Assembly: GCF_019654915.1 (NCBI RefSeq)
Contig: NZ_BPET01000044.1
Location: forward strand, 1 to 50,223
Direction: 5' to 3'
Length of the DNA: 50,223 nucleotides
Origin: Shewanella sp. MBTL60-007
GTDB lineage: Bacteria; Pseudomonadota; Gammaproteobacteria; Enterobacterales; Shewanellaceae
The notes below the pieces were generated by a model that was not told the origin of the DNA, did no database searches, and was given only the letters and a program-made list of their open reading frames with translations. Position numbers and translations under genes: made by a program. The stretch's first letter is position 1. The number at the start of each line of letters is the position of its first letter. This document shows positions 1 to 7,947 of the stretch, in pieces.

Positions 1-95
1 CATCCAAAGCAGGGCTTCTCCGCCCCCATGTGTTCGCTGCGCGAACCGAGTAGCTCATTTCCAGTCGCTAAACTTTTCTCTAAAGATTGGCGAGA

Positions 96-125
96 AAGCC
101 CGCTACGATGTAGCGGGCTTTTTTC
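96..125 (+). terminator. Rho-independent terminator
   Basis: A 10-bp perfect stem AAGCCCGCTA / TAGCGGGCTT (96-105 and 111-120) with loop CGATG is followed by a T run on the plus strand. It should end a transcript entering from the left of the window. Confidence 0.75.
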
Positions 126-398
126 GTATATGCGCTGACCAAAATTGTTCCAGACAATTTAAGGCACTTCCTATATCCATATAGGTCGCGCGAAAAGAAC
201 GACTCCCTACGTCACCCCGCCGCTGAGCGGGGTCTCCAGCTACGAAGGCAAGCTTCTCCGCGTTCACTCTTCACTTAAAGCAGATGGGCTGAATACTGCG
301 TATTCAAAGCGCCTCACTTTCACCCCCATGTGTTCGCTGCGCGAACCGAGTAGCTCATTTCTAGGCTTCAAATTAAGTGAACTTTAAATTAAGTGAAG

Positions 399-440
399 AA
401 GCCACCTAGTCTTATATGATAAAAGCAGGTGGCTTTTTTT
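399..440. terminator. Terminator downstream of the oxidase cluster
   Basis: The stem AAGCCACCT (399-407) / AGGTGGCTT (427-435) has a 19-base loop and is followed by T7 on the plus strand. The minus-strand U tract is weaker (TTCTTC). It lies just past the stop codon of the minus-strand sco gene, so it may serve both directions. Confidence 0.55.
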
Positions 441-453
441 CGTTTGAAACTTC

Positions 454-1080
454 TTAGCGGGAATATTTAGCGATTAAGGCGTTTACGTCATGGATTAAGT
501 CGCTATTTTTTATCTGAGGTAGGGTACCTGGGTTGTCAGATCTGGGTTTGATAATGGCGATCTTTTCCCCTTGAGGGGACACTAAAGCAAATGAAGCGCT
601 ATGATCTACTTGGTAATCAGGTCCTTCCCCAACCATGGCATACACAAAGCCCAAGCTACGGGTGACTGGAAACAGTTGCTTATGTTCTCCGGTCAGTGCG
701 ATAAACTCAGGGTTAAAGAAGTTCATATAGCTGTCTAATTTGGCAGTGCTATCCCGCTCAGGATCAACTGACATGAAAATGACCTGCAGATCAGACTCTT
801 GGTTTAGGCTTGTGTAAGCTGAAGTTAGTTTACCCATAGTCGTGGGGCATACATCGGGGCAGGATGTATAGCCGATAAAAATTAGGCTCCATTTTCCCTT
901 TAAATCTTCATTACTGAAACGGTTGCCTTGTTGATCTATGAGGCTAAACGGGGCGAGCGGAATAGGAGCTGGATACTCAAAACTGGTTTGCAGCGCAAAT
1001 GGCTGCTGCTTGAGCTGTATACTGGCGTAAGCGCCTGCTGCTACGAGTAGGATAGCAGCGATTATCCAAGTGAATTTCAT
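454..1080 (-). CDS. SCO1/SenC-family copper chaperone for cytochrome oxidase
   Basis: This is a 208-residue membrane-anchored thioredoxin-fold protein of the SCO1/SenC/PrrC family, which delivers copper to the CuA site of cytochrome oxidase subunit II. An N-terminal hydrophobic segment (residues 4-20) anchors it with the domain outside. The copper ligands are visible as CPDVC (C74, C78) and the distal histidine in QVDH (H160). It is the last gene of the minus-strand oxidase cluster, about 65 bases after ctaB, which fits an assembly role. Family assignment is secure; direct copper transfer to this oxidase is inferred from position. Confidence 0.93.
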   Translation of the reverse strand: MKFTWIIAAILLVAAGAYASIQLKQQPFALQTSFEYPAPIPLAPFSLIDQQGNRFSNEDLKGKWSLIFIGYTSCPDVCPTTMGKLTSAYTSLNQESDLQVIFMSVDPERDSTAKLDSYMNFFNPEFIALTGEHKQLFPVTRSLGFVYAMVGEGPDYQVDHSASFALVSPQGEKIAIIKPRSDNPGTLPQIKNSDLIHDVNALIAKYSR

Positions 1081-1146
1081 CTGTCATCCTCTGTTATATG
1101 AACGTGTATTCCAGCTAAGGTTAAACTCATAGCAGCCGTGTGCTGG

Positions 1147-2046
1147 TTAAAGGTAGTGATCAACTAATAGCAGCATAAATAGCAACATTAGTTGGTAGAT
1201 AGAGAACTTAAACACGTTCATAGCTAAGCCTGGTTTTTCATGGAATTTAAGCTGCCATGCTTTATAAATAAAAGCGGCGCTCAATAGAGTCGAGCCCACT
1301 AAATAAACTGGGCCAGACATACCGACTAATACTGGTAGTAAGCAGGCAATAGCGAGCAAAATGGTATAGAGAAAAATACAGGTTTTAGTGAATTCAACAC
1401 CGTGGGTTACTGGCAACATAGGGATGTCGACCTTGGCATACTCAGTTTTACGGTGAATAGCTAACGCCCAGAAGTGCGGTGGAGTCCAAGCAAAAATAAT
1501 GATGACTAACAGTAGCGCGTTGCCATGAAACTCGCCTGTAACTGCCGTCCAACCTAGTAAAGGGGGCATTGCACCTGCTAGGCCGCCGACCACAATGTTT
1601 TGTGGTGTTGCGCGTTTTAGGTAAGCGGTATAGATCACCGCGTAACCAATTAAACTGGCAAATGTTAGCCAAGCAGTGAGTGGGTTAACTAAGGCATATA
1701 GAATGATAAAACCTAAGATCCCAAGCGCAAAAGCAAAGGTTAATGCTTTTACTATTGAAACCCGGCCTTTGGGCAGCGGACGGTTGTAAGTACGCGCCAT
1801 TAAGCCATCGATGCGGCGATCTATCAGATGATTAAATGCGGCAGCAGAGCCAGCCATCATACCGATCCCCAGCATACCAGCAATAAGCGGTGTAACCGGT
1901 ACCGCACCGGGTAAGGCTAAACACATACCGACTAAAACAGTGAGCAGCATTAGTGCGACGACTTTAGGCTTAGTCATTTCATAATAGGCGCGCCATTGAA
2001 ACACAGAGCTTGTAGCGGTTTGAGACAGTGCGATTGGTTTAGCCAT
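1147..2046 (-). CDS. ctaB: Protoheme IX farnesyltransferase (heme O synthase)
   Basis: This 299-residue polytopic UbiA-family prenyltransferase converts heme B to heme O by adding a farnesyl group, the first step to heme A. The first Asp-rich motif is clear as NHLIDRRIDGLMARTYNRP (near residues 72-91), which binds the polyprenyl diphosphate magnesium. About eight or nine hydrophobic helices follow. The start ATG has a GAGAGG ribosome site. It lies 66 bases after ctaA, so the two heme A steps are adjacent in one operon. The name cyoE is used for the same family; ctaB is chosen because the neighbours are aa3-type oxidase genes. Confidence 0.94.
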   Translation of the reverse strand: MAKPIALSQTATSSVFQWRAYYEMTKPKVVALMLLTVLVGMCLALPGAVPVTPLIAGMLGIGMMAGSAAAFNHLIDRRIDGLMARTYNRPLPKGRVSIVKALTFAFALGILGFIILYALVNPLTAWLTFASLIGYAVIYTAYLKRATPQNIVVGGLAGAMPPLLGWTAVTGEFHGNALLLVIIIFAWTPPHFWALAIHRKTEYAKVDIPMLPVTHGVEFTKTCIFLYTILLAIACLLPVLVGMSGPVYLVGSTLLSAAFIYKAWQLKFHEKPGLAMNVFKFSIYQLMLLFMLLLVDHYL

Positions 2047-2112
2047 AGTTGAAACCTCTCATCATTTTTTGCGCGTAGAGTTGGGCGTTAGTTATTGTCA
2101 TTGATCCGCCCT

Positions 2113-3096
2113 TTATGCTTTACGCCACAAGGCGTAGTTAATAAATACTAAAGTCAGTAGCAGCAAAGCAGCACCGCCGTTATGGGATACCGCAATACCA
2201 AGCGGTAAATGCATCACAACATTACTGATCCCCAGTGCGACTTGCAGTATGACCAAAAGCACAAGCAGCCAAGAAGCATTGCGCATAATGCTTGAATTTG
2301 CAGTGCGTATTAGTTTGAAAGCGAGATATAACAGCATGACACTGGTAACGATTGCACCGATGCGGTGAGCAACATGAATGGTCATGCGAGCTGAATAATC
2401 TAATACGCCAAATTCGAAACTGGCGTGTTCTCCTTGAAAGGGAGAAAAAGCAGCGGCGAAACTGAGATTATCGACCCAGTTACCTTCACAAATTGGTAAA
2501 GCTGTACAAGCGAGAGCGGCGTAATTTGATGATGTCCAGCCACCTAACATGATTTGCAATAGCAATACACAGATACAAATAGCAGCCAATCCCGCGAGTT
2601 TACGTGCTTGAGGATCACCGCCGGGGATCCGTAGTGGTTTATTGCGTAAATACAGCAACAATAACAATGAAAATAGTGCAAAGCCGCCTAATAGGTGCGC
2701 CATCACAATTATCGGCATCAGTTTCATTGTGACCGTCCACATGCCTAAAGCGGCTTGGAAGATAATTAGCGCAGCAATAAATATGGGCAGTTTTTTGGGA
2801 GTATCACGAGATTTGAGGCAAAGCACTAAGATAAGTAACACTAGCAAACCTAGCGTGCCGGCAATGTAGCGGTGGATCATCTCTAGCCAAGCTTTATCGG
2901 CTTCAACGGTATGACCGGGAAAGCTTTGCTGAACTTGATTTAATTCATGTGCAGCAGTGGGGACTTTTAACATGCCATAACAGCCTGGCCAATCAGGGCA
3001 GCCAAGTCCAGCATCTGCTAGTCGAGTATAGGCACCCATCAAGATAACGCATAAGGTAAAGACTAAGGTGATTTTAAGTAAGGTGTTTATCTGCAT
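2113..3096 (-). CDS. ctaA: Heme A synthase (COX15/CtaA family)
   Basis: This 327-residue integral membrane protein oxidises the heme O methyl group to formyl, giving heme A. It shows the family's repeated four-helix halves. Likely heme-ligand histidines are seen in MIHRYIAG, MAHLLGG, HVAHRIGA and VSHNGG. Two cysteine pairs, CPDWPGC near the N-terminus and CTALPIC in the second half, match the extracytoplasmic loop cysteines of the bacterial family. The start has an AAGGA ribosome site. It follows the unknown membrane gene by 13 bases and precedes ctaB. Confidence 0.94.
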   Translation of the reverse strand: MQINTLLKITLVFTLCVILMGAYTRLADAGLGCPDWPGCYGMLKVPTAAHELNQVQQSFPGHTVEADKAWLEMIHRYIAGTLGLLVLLILVLCLKSRDTPKKLPIFIAALIIFQAALGMWTVTMKLMPIIVMAHLLGGFALFSLLLLLYLRNKPLRIPGGDPQARKLAGLAAICICVLLLQIMLGGWTSSNYAALACTALPICEGNWVDNLSFAAAFSPFQGEHASFEFGVLDYSARMTIHVAHRIGAIVTSVMLLYLAFKLIRTANSSIMRNASWLLVLLVILQVALGISNVVMHLPLGIAVSHNGGAALLLLTLVFINYALWRKA

Positions 3097-3109
3097 AAAT
3101 AGGTTTTCC

Positions 3110-3652
3110 TTATCCTATTCGCGACAGCTTGAGCAGTTTACGTAGATCAGCGACTAAGGCTTTGCCTTGCATAATTTGCGCTTGATGATCATTTGTTTGT
3201 GGATAGCTCATTACAAGGCTACCAAGGGGATCAACAATCACTAATTGTTGCATGTTAAGTTGCTGACTTAGCGCTGCCGACGGTGTAGCCGTGATAAAGT
3301 CAAAATTGGCTAAGGCTGCAACATCGCTTTGCTGACTGATCATAACAATCGGGTGAACTCGATCTTGATTTCGACCCAGTGCAATATGACTCTGTTGCAA
3401 AATATAGAGCCTGTCTTCACAGGTGGCATCGCAATGCTGTGGTAGCTGATACACCAATTGCCACTCTTGGGGTTTAGGGTTAGCCATGGCGAGTGTTGTG
3501 TAGCTGAGGCTATTTAAAAGCTGACCTTTATTGGTGACCCCGCCATTATATAAATTAAAGCTAAGCACTAATTTTGCAGCGATTACTGGCAGCAGAAATG
3601 CCAGTAATAATAGGATCAGGTTTTTTCTACCTTTGCTTTGTAGGGAGTTCAT
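3110..3652 (-). CDS. Single-span membrane protein of the oxidase cluster, function unknown
   Basis: The protein has 180 residues from the ATG at 3652, which has an AGAGGAG ribosome site five bases upstream. An upstream TTG at 3691 would add 13 residues but is less likely. One transmembrane segment near residues 10-30 is followed by a roughly 150-residue extracytoplasmic part containing CDATCEDRLY and a later IVDPLGSLVMSYP stretch. The layout resembles a degenerate SCO/thioredoxin-like fold: the two cysteines sit four apart, and DPxGxxxxxYP is typical of such folds. The same slot, between surf1 and ctaA, holds an uncharacterised gene in related bacteria as far as I recall. A role in oxidase assembly is inferred only. 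Confidence 0.8.
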   Translation of the reverse strand: MNSLQSKGRKNLILLLLAFLLPVIAAKLVLSFNLYNGGVTNKGQLLNSLSYTTLAMANPKPQEWQLVYQLPQHCDATCEDRLYILQQSHIALGRNQDRVHPIVMISQQSDVAALANFDFITATPSAALSQQLNMQQLVIVDPLGSLVMSYPQTNDHQAQIMQGKALVADLRKLLKLSRIG

Positions 3653-3792
3653 TGCCGCTCCTCTTGCTTGTTTGGATCTCCTTTCGTTCAATCATCAACT
3701 TTGTTGACGGTTAACTTATAGAGATTGCTATGCATCAAAATGATTGATTAACATCGAGCTTCCCGGAACGGCTAGGTCGCTTAATTTCTAAC

Positions 3793-4569
3793 CTACAGTG
3801 TCTCACTATTGTTGGCAATAGGCTTATGACTATGTTCTGTTTCTGTTTTTTTTAGCTTTCGCAATACCAAATAACCCATCAAGACAGCAAATACCAATGC
3901 CATTGAAAACCACTGCACTGCGTAGCCATGGTGTTTTTGTGATGACAGTGGAATGGGCTGCCAAGGGTGAGGGTAGGGATTATTCAAATTGTTTGGTTGT
4001 AATACAGCTGGTGCTAAAGGCTGACCTACTAGTTGCGCTAGTTGCGGCAAATTAAGGTTTTGTATGCGTGTAGGCTGGCCCTCTTCAGCCATTAACTCTG
4101 AGCTCATGGGGTTGAGTTGCTTTTGGTAGACTCGTCCCTGCAGCAACAGTGGCTGCATTATTGTTTGTACTTCAGGCAGTTGCGAGCGGTCTAAACTCGC
4201 GGGAATAAAGCCAAGCTCAACCAACAGCCAAGGTGTGTTTTCATTTACGGTTAATGCTTGATAAGCAAGGTAGCCAACTTGACCGTTATAGATCTGATTA
4301 TCGAGCAAAAATATTTGCTCTGATTGCGGGGTTACCATTACCTGTAATTTAAAGCCGGTCGCAGGCTCATCAATAGCGAGCTTTAATAGTTCATTGTAAC
4401 TAAGTACTGACGAAGACTGCCTATTATTAAGTTCTTGTTGCCACCGGGCTTTGAACTGTGCTCTTTCAAGTTGCCAAAAACCTAGCTTGACCAAAGTGGA
4501 AAACACTATCACAGTAACAAGTACAATAAATAACCAAGCAAGTTTAATCTTAACGCGAGGGAGCGCCAT
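3793..4569 (-). CDS. SURF1-family cytochrome oxidase assembly protein
   Basis: SURF1 proteins help insert heme A into oxidase subunit I. The chosen start (4569) gives 258 residues: an N-terminal transmembrane helix, the family motif FWQLERAQFK just after it, a large extracytoplasmic domain with LVELGFIP, and a C-terminal helix (FSMALVFAVLMGYLVL). An in-frame ATG at 4650 would add 27 polar residues (Ser/Lys/Thr rich) before the first helix, which is atypical. The 4569 start overlaps the opposite-strand ATG of the DUF2909 gene in the shared tetranucleotide CATG. Ribosome-site evidence is weak for either start. Confidence 0.9.
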   Translation of the reverse strand: MALPRVKIKLAWLFIVLVTVIVFSTLVKLGFWQLERAQFKARWQQELNNRQSSSVLSYNELLKLAIDEPATGFKLQVMVTPQSEQIFLLDNQIYNGQVGYLAYQALTVNENTPWLLVELGFIPASLDRSQLPEVQTIMQPLLLQGRVYQKQLNPMSSELMAEEGQPTRIQNLNLPQLAQLVGQPLAPAVLQPNNLNNPYPHPWQPIPLSSQKHHGYAVQWFSMALVFAVLMGYLVLRKLKKTETEHSHKPIANNSETL

Positions 4570-4786
4570 GTCGGTTTTGCTTATCTTTAAAGTCGTTTTA
4601 GTACTATTACTGCTATTCATACTATTTAATTTAGCGCGTGCACTATTCATTATGGTGAAAGGGCAAGGTGATGCCCCAATGAGTCAATATTTAGGTCGTC
4701 GAGTGCTGTTTTCGGTGCTGGTGGTGTTATTACTGGTCGCTGCACTTGGATCTGGAGTCATTACACCTAACTCCAGACCCTACTAG
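4568..4786 (+). CDS. DUF2909 twin-transmembrane small protein
   Basis: This 72-residue protein has two hydrophobic helices (about residues 3-25 and 48-66) joined by a polar loop with GDAPMSQYLGRR. It matches the DUF2909 'twin transmembrane' family found among cytochrome oxidase genes. The ATG at 4568 has a strong GAGGGAG site six bases upstream; the open frame extends upstream to 4451 but that part runs through the N-terminus of surf1. It is transcribed against the surrounding oxidase genes: its start overlaps the surf1 start, and its stop lies 10 bases from the ctaE stop. Function is unknown; a link to oxidase biogenesis is inferred from location. Confidence 0.82.
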   Translation: MSVLLIFKVVLVLLLLFILFNLARALFIMVKGQGDAPMSQYLGRRVLFSVLVVLLLVAALGSGVITPNSRPY

Positions 4787-4796
4787 CGAAATGCTT

Positions 4797-5678
4797 TTAA
4801 AGCACGTACACAAAGATAAATAGACACAGCCATACCACATCAACAAAATGCCAGTACCAAGCCCCAGCTTGAAAAGCAAAATGTTTTTCTGGGGTGAAGT
4901 GACCTTCTAACACTCTGAAAAACAATACAATTAAAAATACGGTGCCTAAAGTAACGTGCATGCCGTGAAAACCGGTTAACAAGAAAAAGGTGTTGCCGTA
5001 GATCCCCGCATCTAAGGTGAGCCCCATCTCTTGATAAGCATGCATATACTCTTCTACCTGCAATGCCAAAAAGGCGATACCCAGTAAAATTGTTAGCCCT
5101 AACCATACTGTGAGAGCTTTGCGTTTGTTATTTTCTAATCCGACATGGGCAAAGTGCAGCGTCACGGACGAGGTGAGTAGGATCAGTGTGTTATATAGCG
5201 GTAAGCCCATCCAGCCCATTGCTTGTGTGGTGGTGCCATCGGGCGTGGTTACCAGTGGCCATACAGCTTCAAAGGTTGGCCATAGCACTTCATTGGTCAT
5301 GGCATTATTTGATGCACCACCTAACCAAGGCACTGCAATCATACGGGCATAAAATAGTGCGCCGAAAAATGCCGCAAAGAACATGACCTCAGAAAAGATA
5401 AACCAACTCATGCCTTGCCTAAACGAACGATCCATCTGCTTTGAATAAAGCCCTGCCATCGACTCGGCAATAACGGCTCTAAACCAGCCGAAAATCATAA
5501 AGATAATCACAGCAATACCAGCTAGCAAAATGATGCCACCGCTGCCTTGTTGGCTATTGAGTTCGGAAACGTAACTGCCTGCGCCAAAAGCAATTAGAAA
5601 CAGGCCTATCGCACCTATTATTGGCCATGCACTTTGCTCGGGTACATAGTAATTTTCATGTTTATTTTCAGTTGTCAT
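4797..5678 (-). CDS. ctaE: Cytochrome c oxidase subunit III
   Basis: Subunit III of an aa3-type oxidase, an integral membrane protein that stabilises proton uptake and turnover of subunit I. The ATG at 5678 has a perfect AGGAG eight bases upstream, giving 293 residues; the open frame continues 12 codons further but lacks a ribosome site. Seven helices are expected, and family signatures include SEVMFFAAFFGALFYAR, the VTLHFAHVGLE segment, HGMHVTLGT and the C-terminal WYWHFVDVVWLCLF. It ends 10 bases from the convergent DUF2909 gene and follows ctaG by 95 bases. Confidence 0.96.
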   Translation of the reverse strand: MTTENKHENYYVPEQSAWPIIGAIGLFLIAFGAGSYVSELNSQQGSGGIILLAGIAVIIFMIFGWFRAVIAESMAGLYSKQMDRSFRQGMSWFIFSEVMFFAAFFGALFYARMIAVPWLGGASNNAMTNEVLWPTFEAVWPLVTTPDGTTTQAMGWMGLPLYNTLILLTSSVTLHFAHVGLENNKRKALTVWLGLTILLGIAFLALQVEEYMHAYQEMGLTLDAGIYGNTFFLLTGFHGMHVTLGTVFLIVLFFRVLEGHFTPEKHFAFQAGAWYWHFVDVVWLCLFIFVYVL

Positions 5679-5773
5679 GTTGTCGCTCCTGCGCACCAAC
5701 GTTTGTGAAAACAACAGAGCTTTTTAGGTCTATATCATTTGGTTGGTTATATTCATTTATCATCTTGCAGCTC

Positions 5774-6331
5774 CTACTCAGCAACATTTTCGACATAACC
5801 TTTGTCGGTGATGTTGAAGAGGGTGTAAGAGAGGGTCAAGGTTGAAATTGAATCCGGTAATTCAGGATCCACAAAAAATATCAGTGGAAGATCTGCTTGG
5901 GCATTTGCCTTTAATGCTTGCTGATTAAAACAAAAGCATTCGGTTTTATTAAAATAGGCCGCTCCTTGACCCGGTGATACAGAGGGGATCGCTTGGCCCA
6001 CAAGGTAGTTTGCCGACAAGTTACTTGCTACAAAGTGAGTACGGATTAGCTCACCGGGGTGTACTTGCATGGTATTGACTTGTGGTGTGAACGTCCAAGG
6101 CATATCGCTTTGCACTTGCGATACGAACTCCACTGTAATGGTTCTGTTTTTATCTATGGTTACCGGTTGATAGGTACTTGCAGTGCTTTGGGTTTTGCCG
6201 TTGATCCCTAAAGCATCGCAAAGTACGTCATACAAAGGCACAAGCGCAAACCCAAAGCCGAACATGCCTACAGCGCTCGCGATAAGCAGTATGATCAGTT
6301 GTTTGTTGGATTTGCGCTTAAGCTCAGTCAT
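5774..6331 (-). CDS. ctaG: Cytochrome c oxidase assembly protein CtaG/Cox11
   Basis: This 185-residue protein has one N-terminal transmembrane helix and an immunoglobulin-like periplasmic domain. Cox11/CtaG inserts copper into the CuB site of subunit I. The copper-binding CxC pair is visible in ECFCFNQQ, and the family motif VPLYDVLC lies just after the helix. The start is the ATG at 6331, two bases after the ctaD stop, implying translational coupling; an extension to 6394 would overlap the ctaD C-terminus and is rejected. Confidence 0.95.
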   Translation of the reverse strand: MTELKRKSNKQLIILLIASAVGMFGFGFALVPLYDVLCDALGINGKTQSTASTYQPVTIDKNRTITVEFVSQVQSDMPWTFTPQVNTMQVHPGELIRTHFVASNLSANYLVGQAIPSVSPGQGAAYFNKTECFCFNQQALKANAQADLPLIFFVDPELPDSISTLTLSYTLFNITDKGYVENVAE

Positions 6332-6333
6332 CT

Positions 6334-7938
6334 TTACTTCATCTCGGGTGGTGTTGTAAATGAGTGATACGGCGCAGGACTGGCAATTGTCCATTCAAGA
6401 CCTTCAGCTCCTTCCCAAGGCTTGTCCGGTGCCTTTTCGCCACCTCGGATACATTTGATCACCACAGCTAAGAAAATCAGTTGTGATAAGCCAAAGGCAA
6501 ACCCGCCAATAGAGACAATCTGGTTTACATCGGCAAATTGGATTGCATAGTCAGGTATACGTCTAGGCATACCTGCAAGCCCAAGGAAATGCATCGGGAA
6601 GAACAGAACATTGACCGAAATTACCGAGCACCAAAAATGCCAGCGTCCGAGGGTCTCGCTATACATATGACCTGTCCATTTTGGCAGCCAGTAGTAGGCT
6701 GCGGCCATAATCGAGAAGATAGCACCACTCACTAATACATAGTGGAAATGTGCCACGACAAAGTAGGTATCATGGTATTGGAAATCAGCCGGAGTAATCG
6801 CTAGCATCAAGCCGGAGAAGCCACCTATGGTGAATAAAATAATGAATGCCACAGCAAATAGCATAGGTGTTTCAAAGGTAATTGAACCACGCCACATGGT
6901 TGCTACCCAGTTAAAGACTTTAACGCCAGTTGGAACGGCAATCAGCATGGTGCAGTACATAAAGAACAGCTCTGCAAATACCGGCATCCCCGTGGTAAAC
7001 ATATGGTGAGCCCATACCAGAAAGGATAAAATAGCGATACTCGCTGTGGCGTAAACCATTGAGGCGTAACCGAATAATGGTTTTCGGCTAAAGGCTGGTA
7101 TAATTGCGGAGATGATACCGAATGACGGTAAAATCATAATATAGACTTCAGGGTGGCCGAAGAACCAGAAAATATGCTGGAACATCACAGGATCACCACC
7201 ACCGGCTGCATCAAAGAAGCTGGTGGCAAAGTACTTATCGGTAAGCACCATAGTGACTACGCCCGCAAGTACAGGCATTACGGCAATTAATAAAAATGCG
7301 GTAATCAGCCAAGTCCAAACAAACAGCGGGAGTTTCATCCATGTCATGCCCGGTGCGCGCATATTGACGATAGTCACTACAACGTTAATCGCACCCATAA
7401 TCGAACTTATACCCATAATGTGTACAGCAAACACAAACAGTGCAGTGCTATCAGGGCTATAGGTTGTCGACAGTGGCGCGTAGAAGGTCCAACCAAAGTT
7501 AGGTCCGCCGCCTTCCATAAAGAGCGAACTTAGTAAGATTGAAAAAGCAAAAGGTAAAATCCAAAAGCTCCAGTTATTCATACGTGGTAGCGCCATATCT
7601 GGTGCGCCAATCATCATAGGAATTAACCAGTTCGCTAATCCGGTAAAGGCTGGCATTACAGCGCCAAACACCATGATTAAGCCATGGACTGTGGTCATTT
7701 GGTTAAAGAAGTTGGGCTCTACAAGTTGTAAGCCCGGTTGAAATAGCTCGGCGCGGATCACCATAGCCATGGCGCCACCGGTTAAAAACATAATAAAACT
7801 AAACCACAAATACAGCGTACCAATGTCTTTATGGTTAGTGGTTAAAACCCAGCGCATTAGGCCTTTCGGTGCACCATGATGATGGTCATCATGGTGATCA
7901 TTTTGAGCGATAGATGGATCTTGTGTCATTGTGCTCAT
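6334..7938 (-). CDS. ctaD: Cytochrome c oxidase subunit I (heme a/a3-CuB)
   Basis: This 534-residue catalytic subunit reduces oxygen to water and pumps protons. It has the twelve-helix heme-copper oxidase core. The CuB His-Tyr pair is in FFGHPEVYI, further CuB histidines are in WAHHMFTTG, and heme ligands are in HDTYFVVAHFHYVL. The heme a ligand histidine lies in MTTVHGLIM. A short His-rich N-terminus (DHHDDHHHG) precedes the first helix and is not a family hallmark; it could bind metal but this is speculation. The start has AGGGGG upstream. It follows ctaC by nine bases. Confidence 0.97.
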   Translation of the reverse strand: MSTMTQDPSIAQNDHHDDHHHGAPKGLMRWVLTTNHKDIGTLYLWFSFIMFLTGGAMAMVIRAELFQPGLQLVEPNFFNQMTTVHGLIMVFGAVMPAFTGLANWLIPMMIGAPDMALPRMNNWSFWILPFAFSILLSSLFMEGGGPNFGWTFYAPLSTTYSPDSTALFVFAVHIMGISSIMGAINVVVTIVNMRAPGMTWMKLPLFVWTWLITAFLLIAVMPVLAGVVTMVLTDKYFATSFFDAAGGGDPVMFQHIFWFFGHPEVYIMILPSFGIISAIIPAFSRKPLFGYASMVYATASIAILSFLVWAHHMFTTGMPVFAELFFMYCTMLIAVPTGVKVFNWVATMWRGSITFETPMLFAVAFIILFTIGGFSGLMLAITPADFQYHDTYFVVAHFHYVLVSGAIFSIMAAAYYWLPKWTGHMYSETLGRWHFWCSVISVNVLFFPMHFLGLAGMPRRIPDYAIQFADVNQIVSIGGFAFGLSQLIFLAVVIKCIRGGEKAPDKPWEGAEGLEWTIASPAPYHSFTTPPEMK

Positions 7939-7947
7939 GTTAACCCC

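Larger units (their letters stand above)
1..453. repeat. Non-coding leader with a 38-bp direct repeat
   Basis: No convincing gene is seen here. An identical 38-bp segment containing GTTCGCTGCGCGAACC lies at 23-60 and again at 323-360, exactly 300 bases apart. Each copy carries the inverted repeat GGTTCGC/GCGAACC-like core GTTCGC-TGC-GCGAAC. A separate GC-rich hairpin (CCCCGC, loop CGCTGA, GCGGGG) sits at 215-232. A 12-bp direct repeat AAATTAAGTGAA occurs at 370-381 and 386-397. The pattern resembles dispersed intergenic repeats rather than a regulatory region for the sco gene, which ends here. Confidence 0.6.

Noticed and set aside
1..450. End of an rRNA operon or a tRNA near the left edge
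   Set aside because: No tRNA cloverleaf or 5S-like sequence could be made out; only the terminator hairpins are firm.
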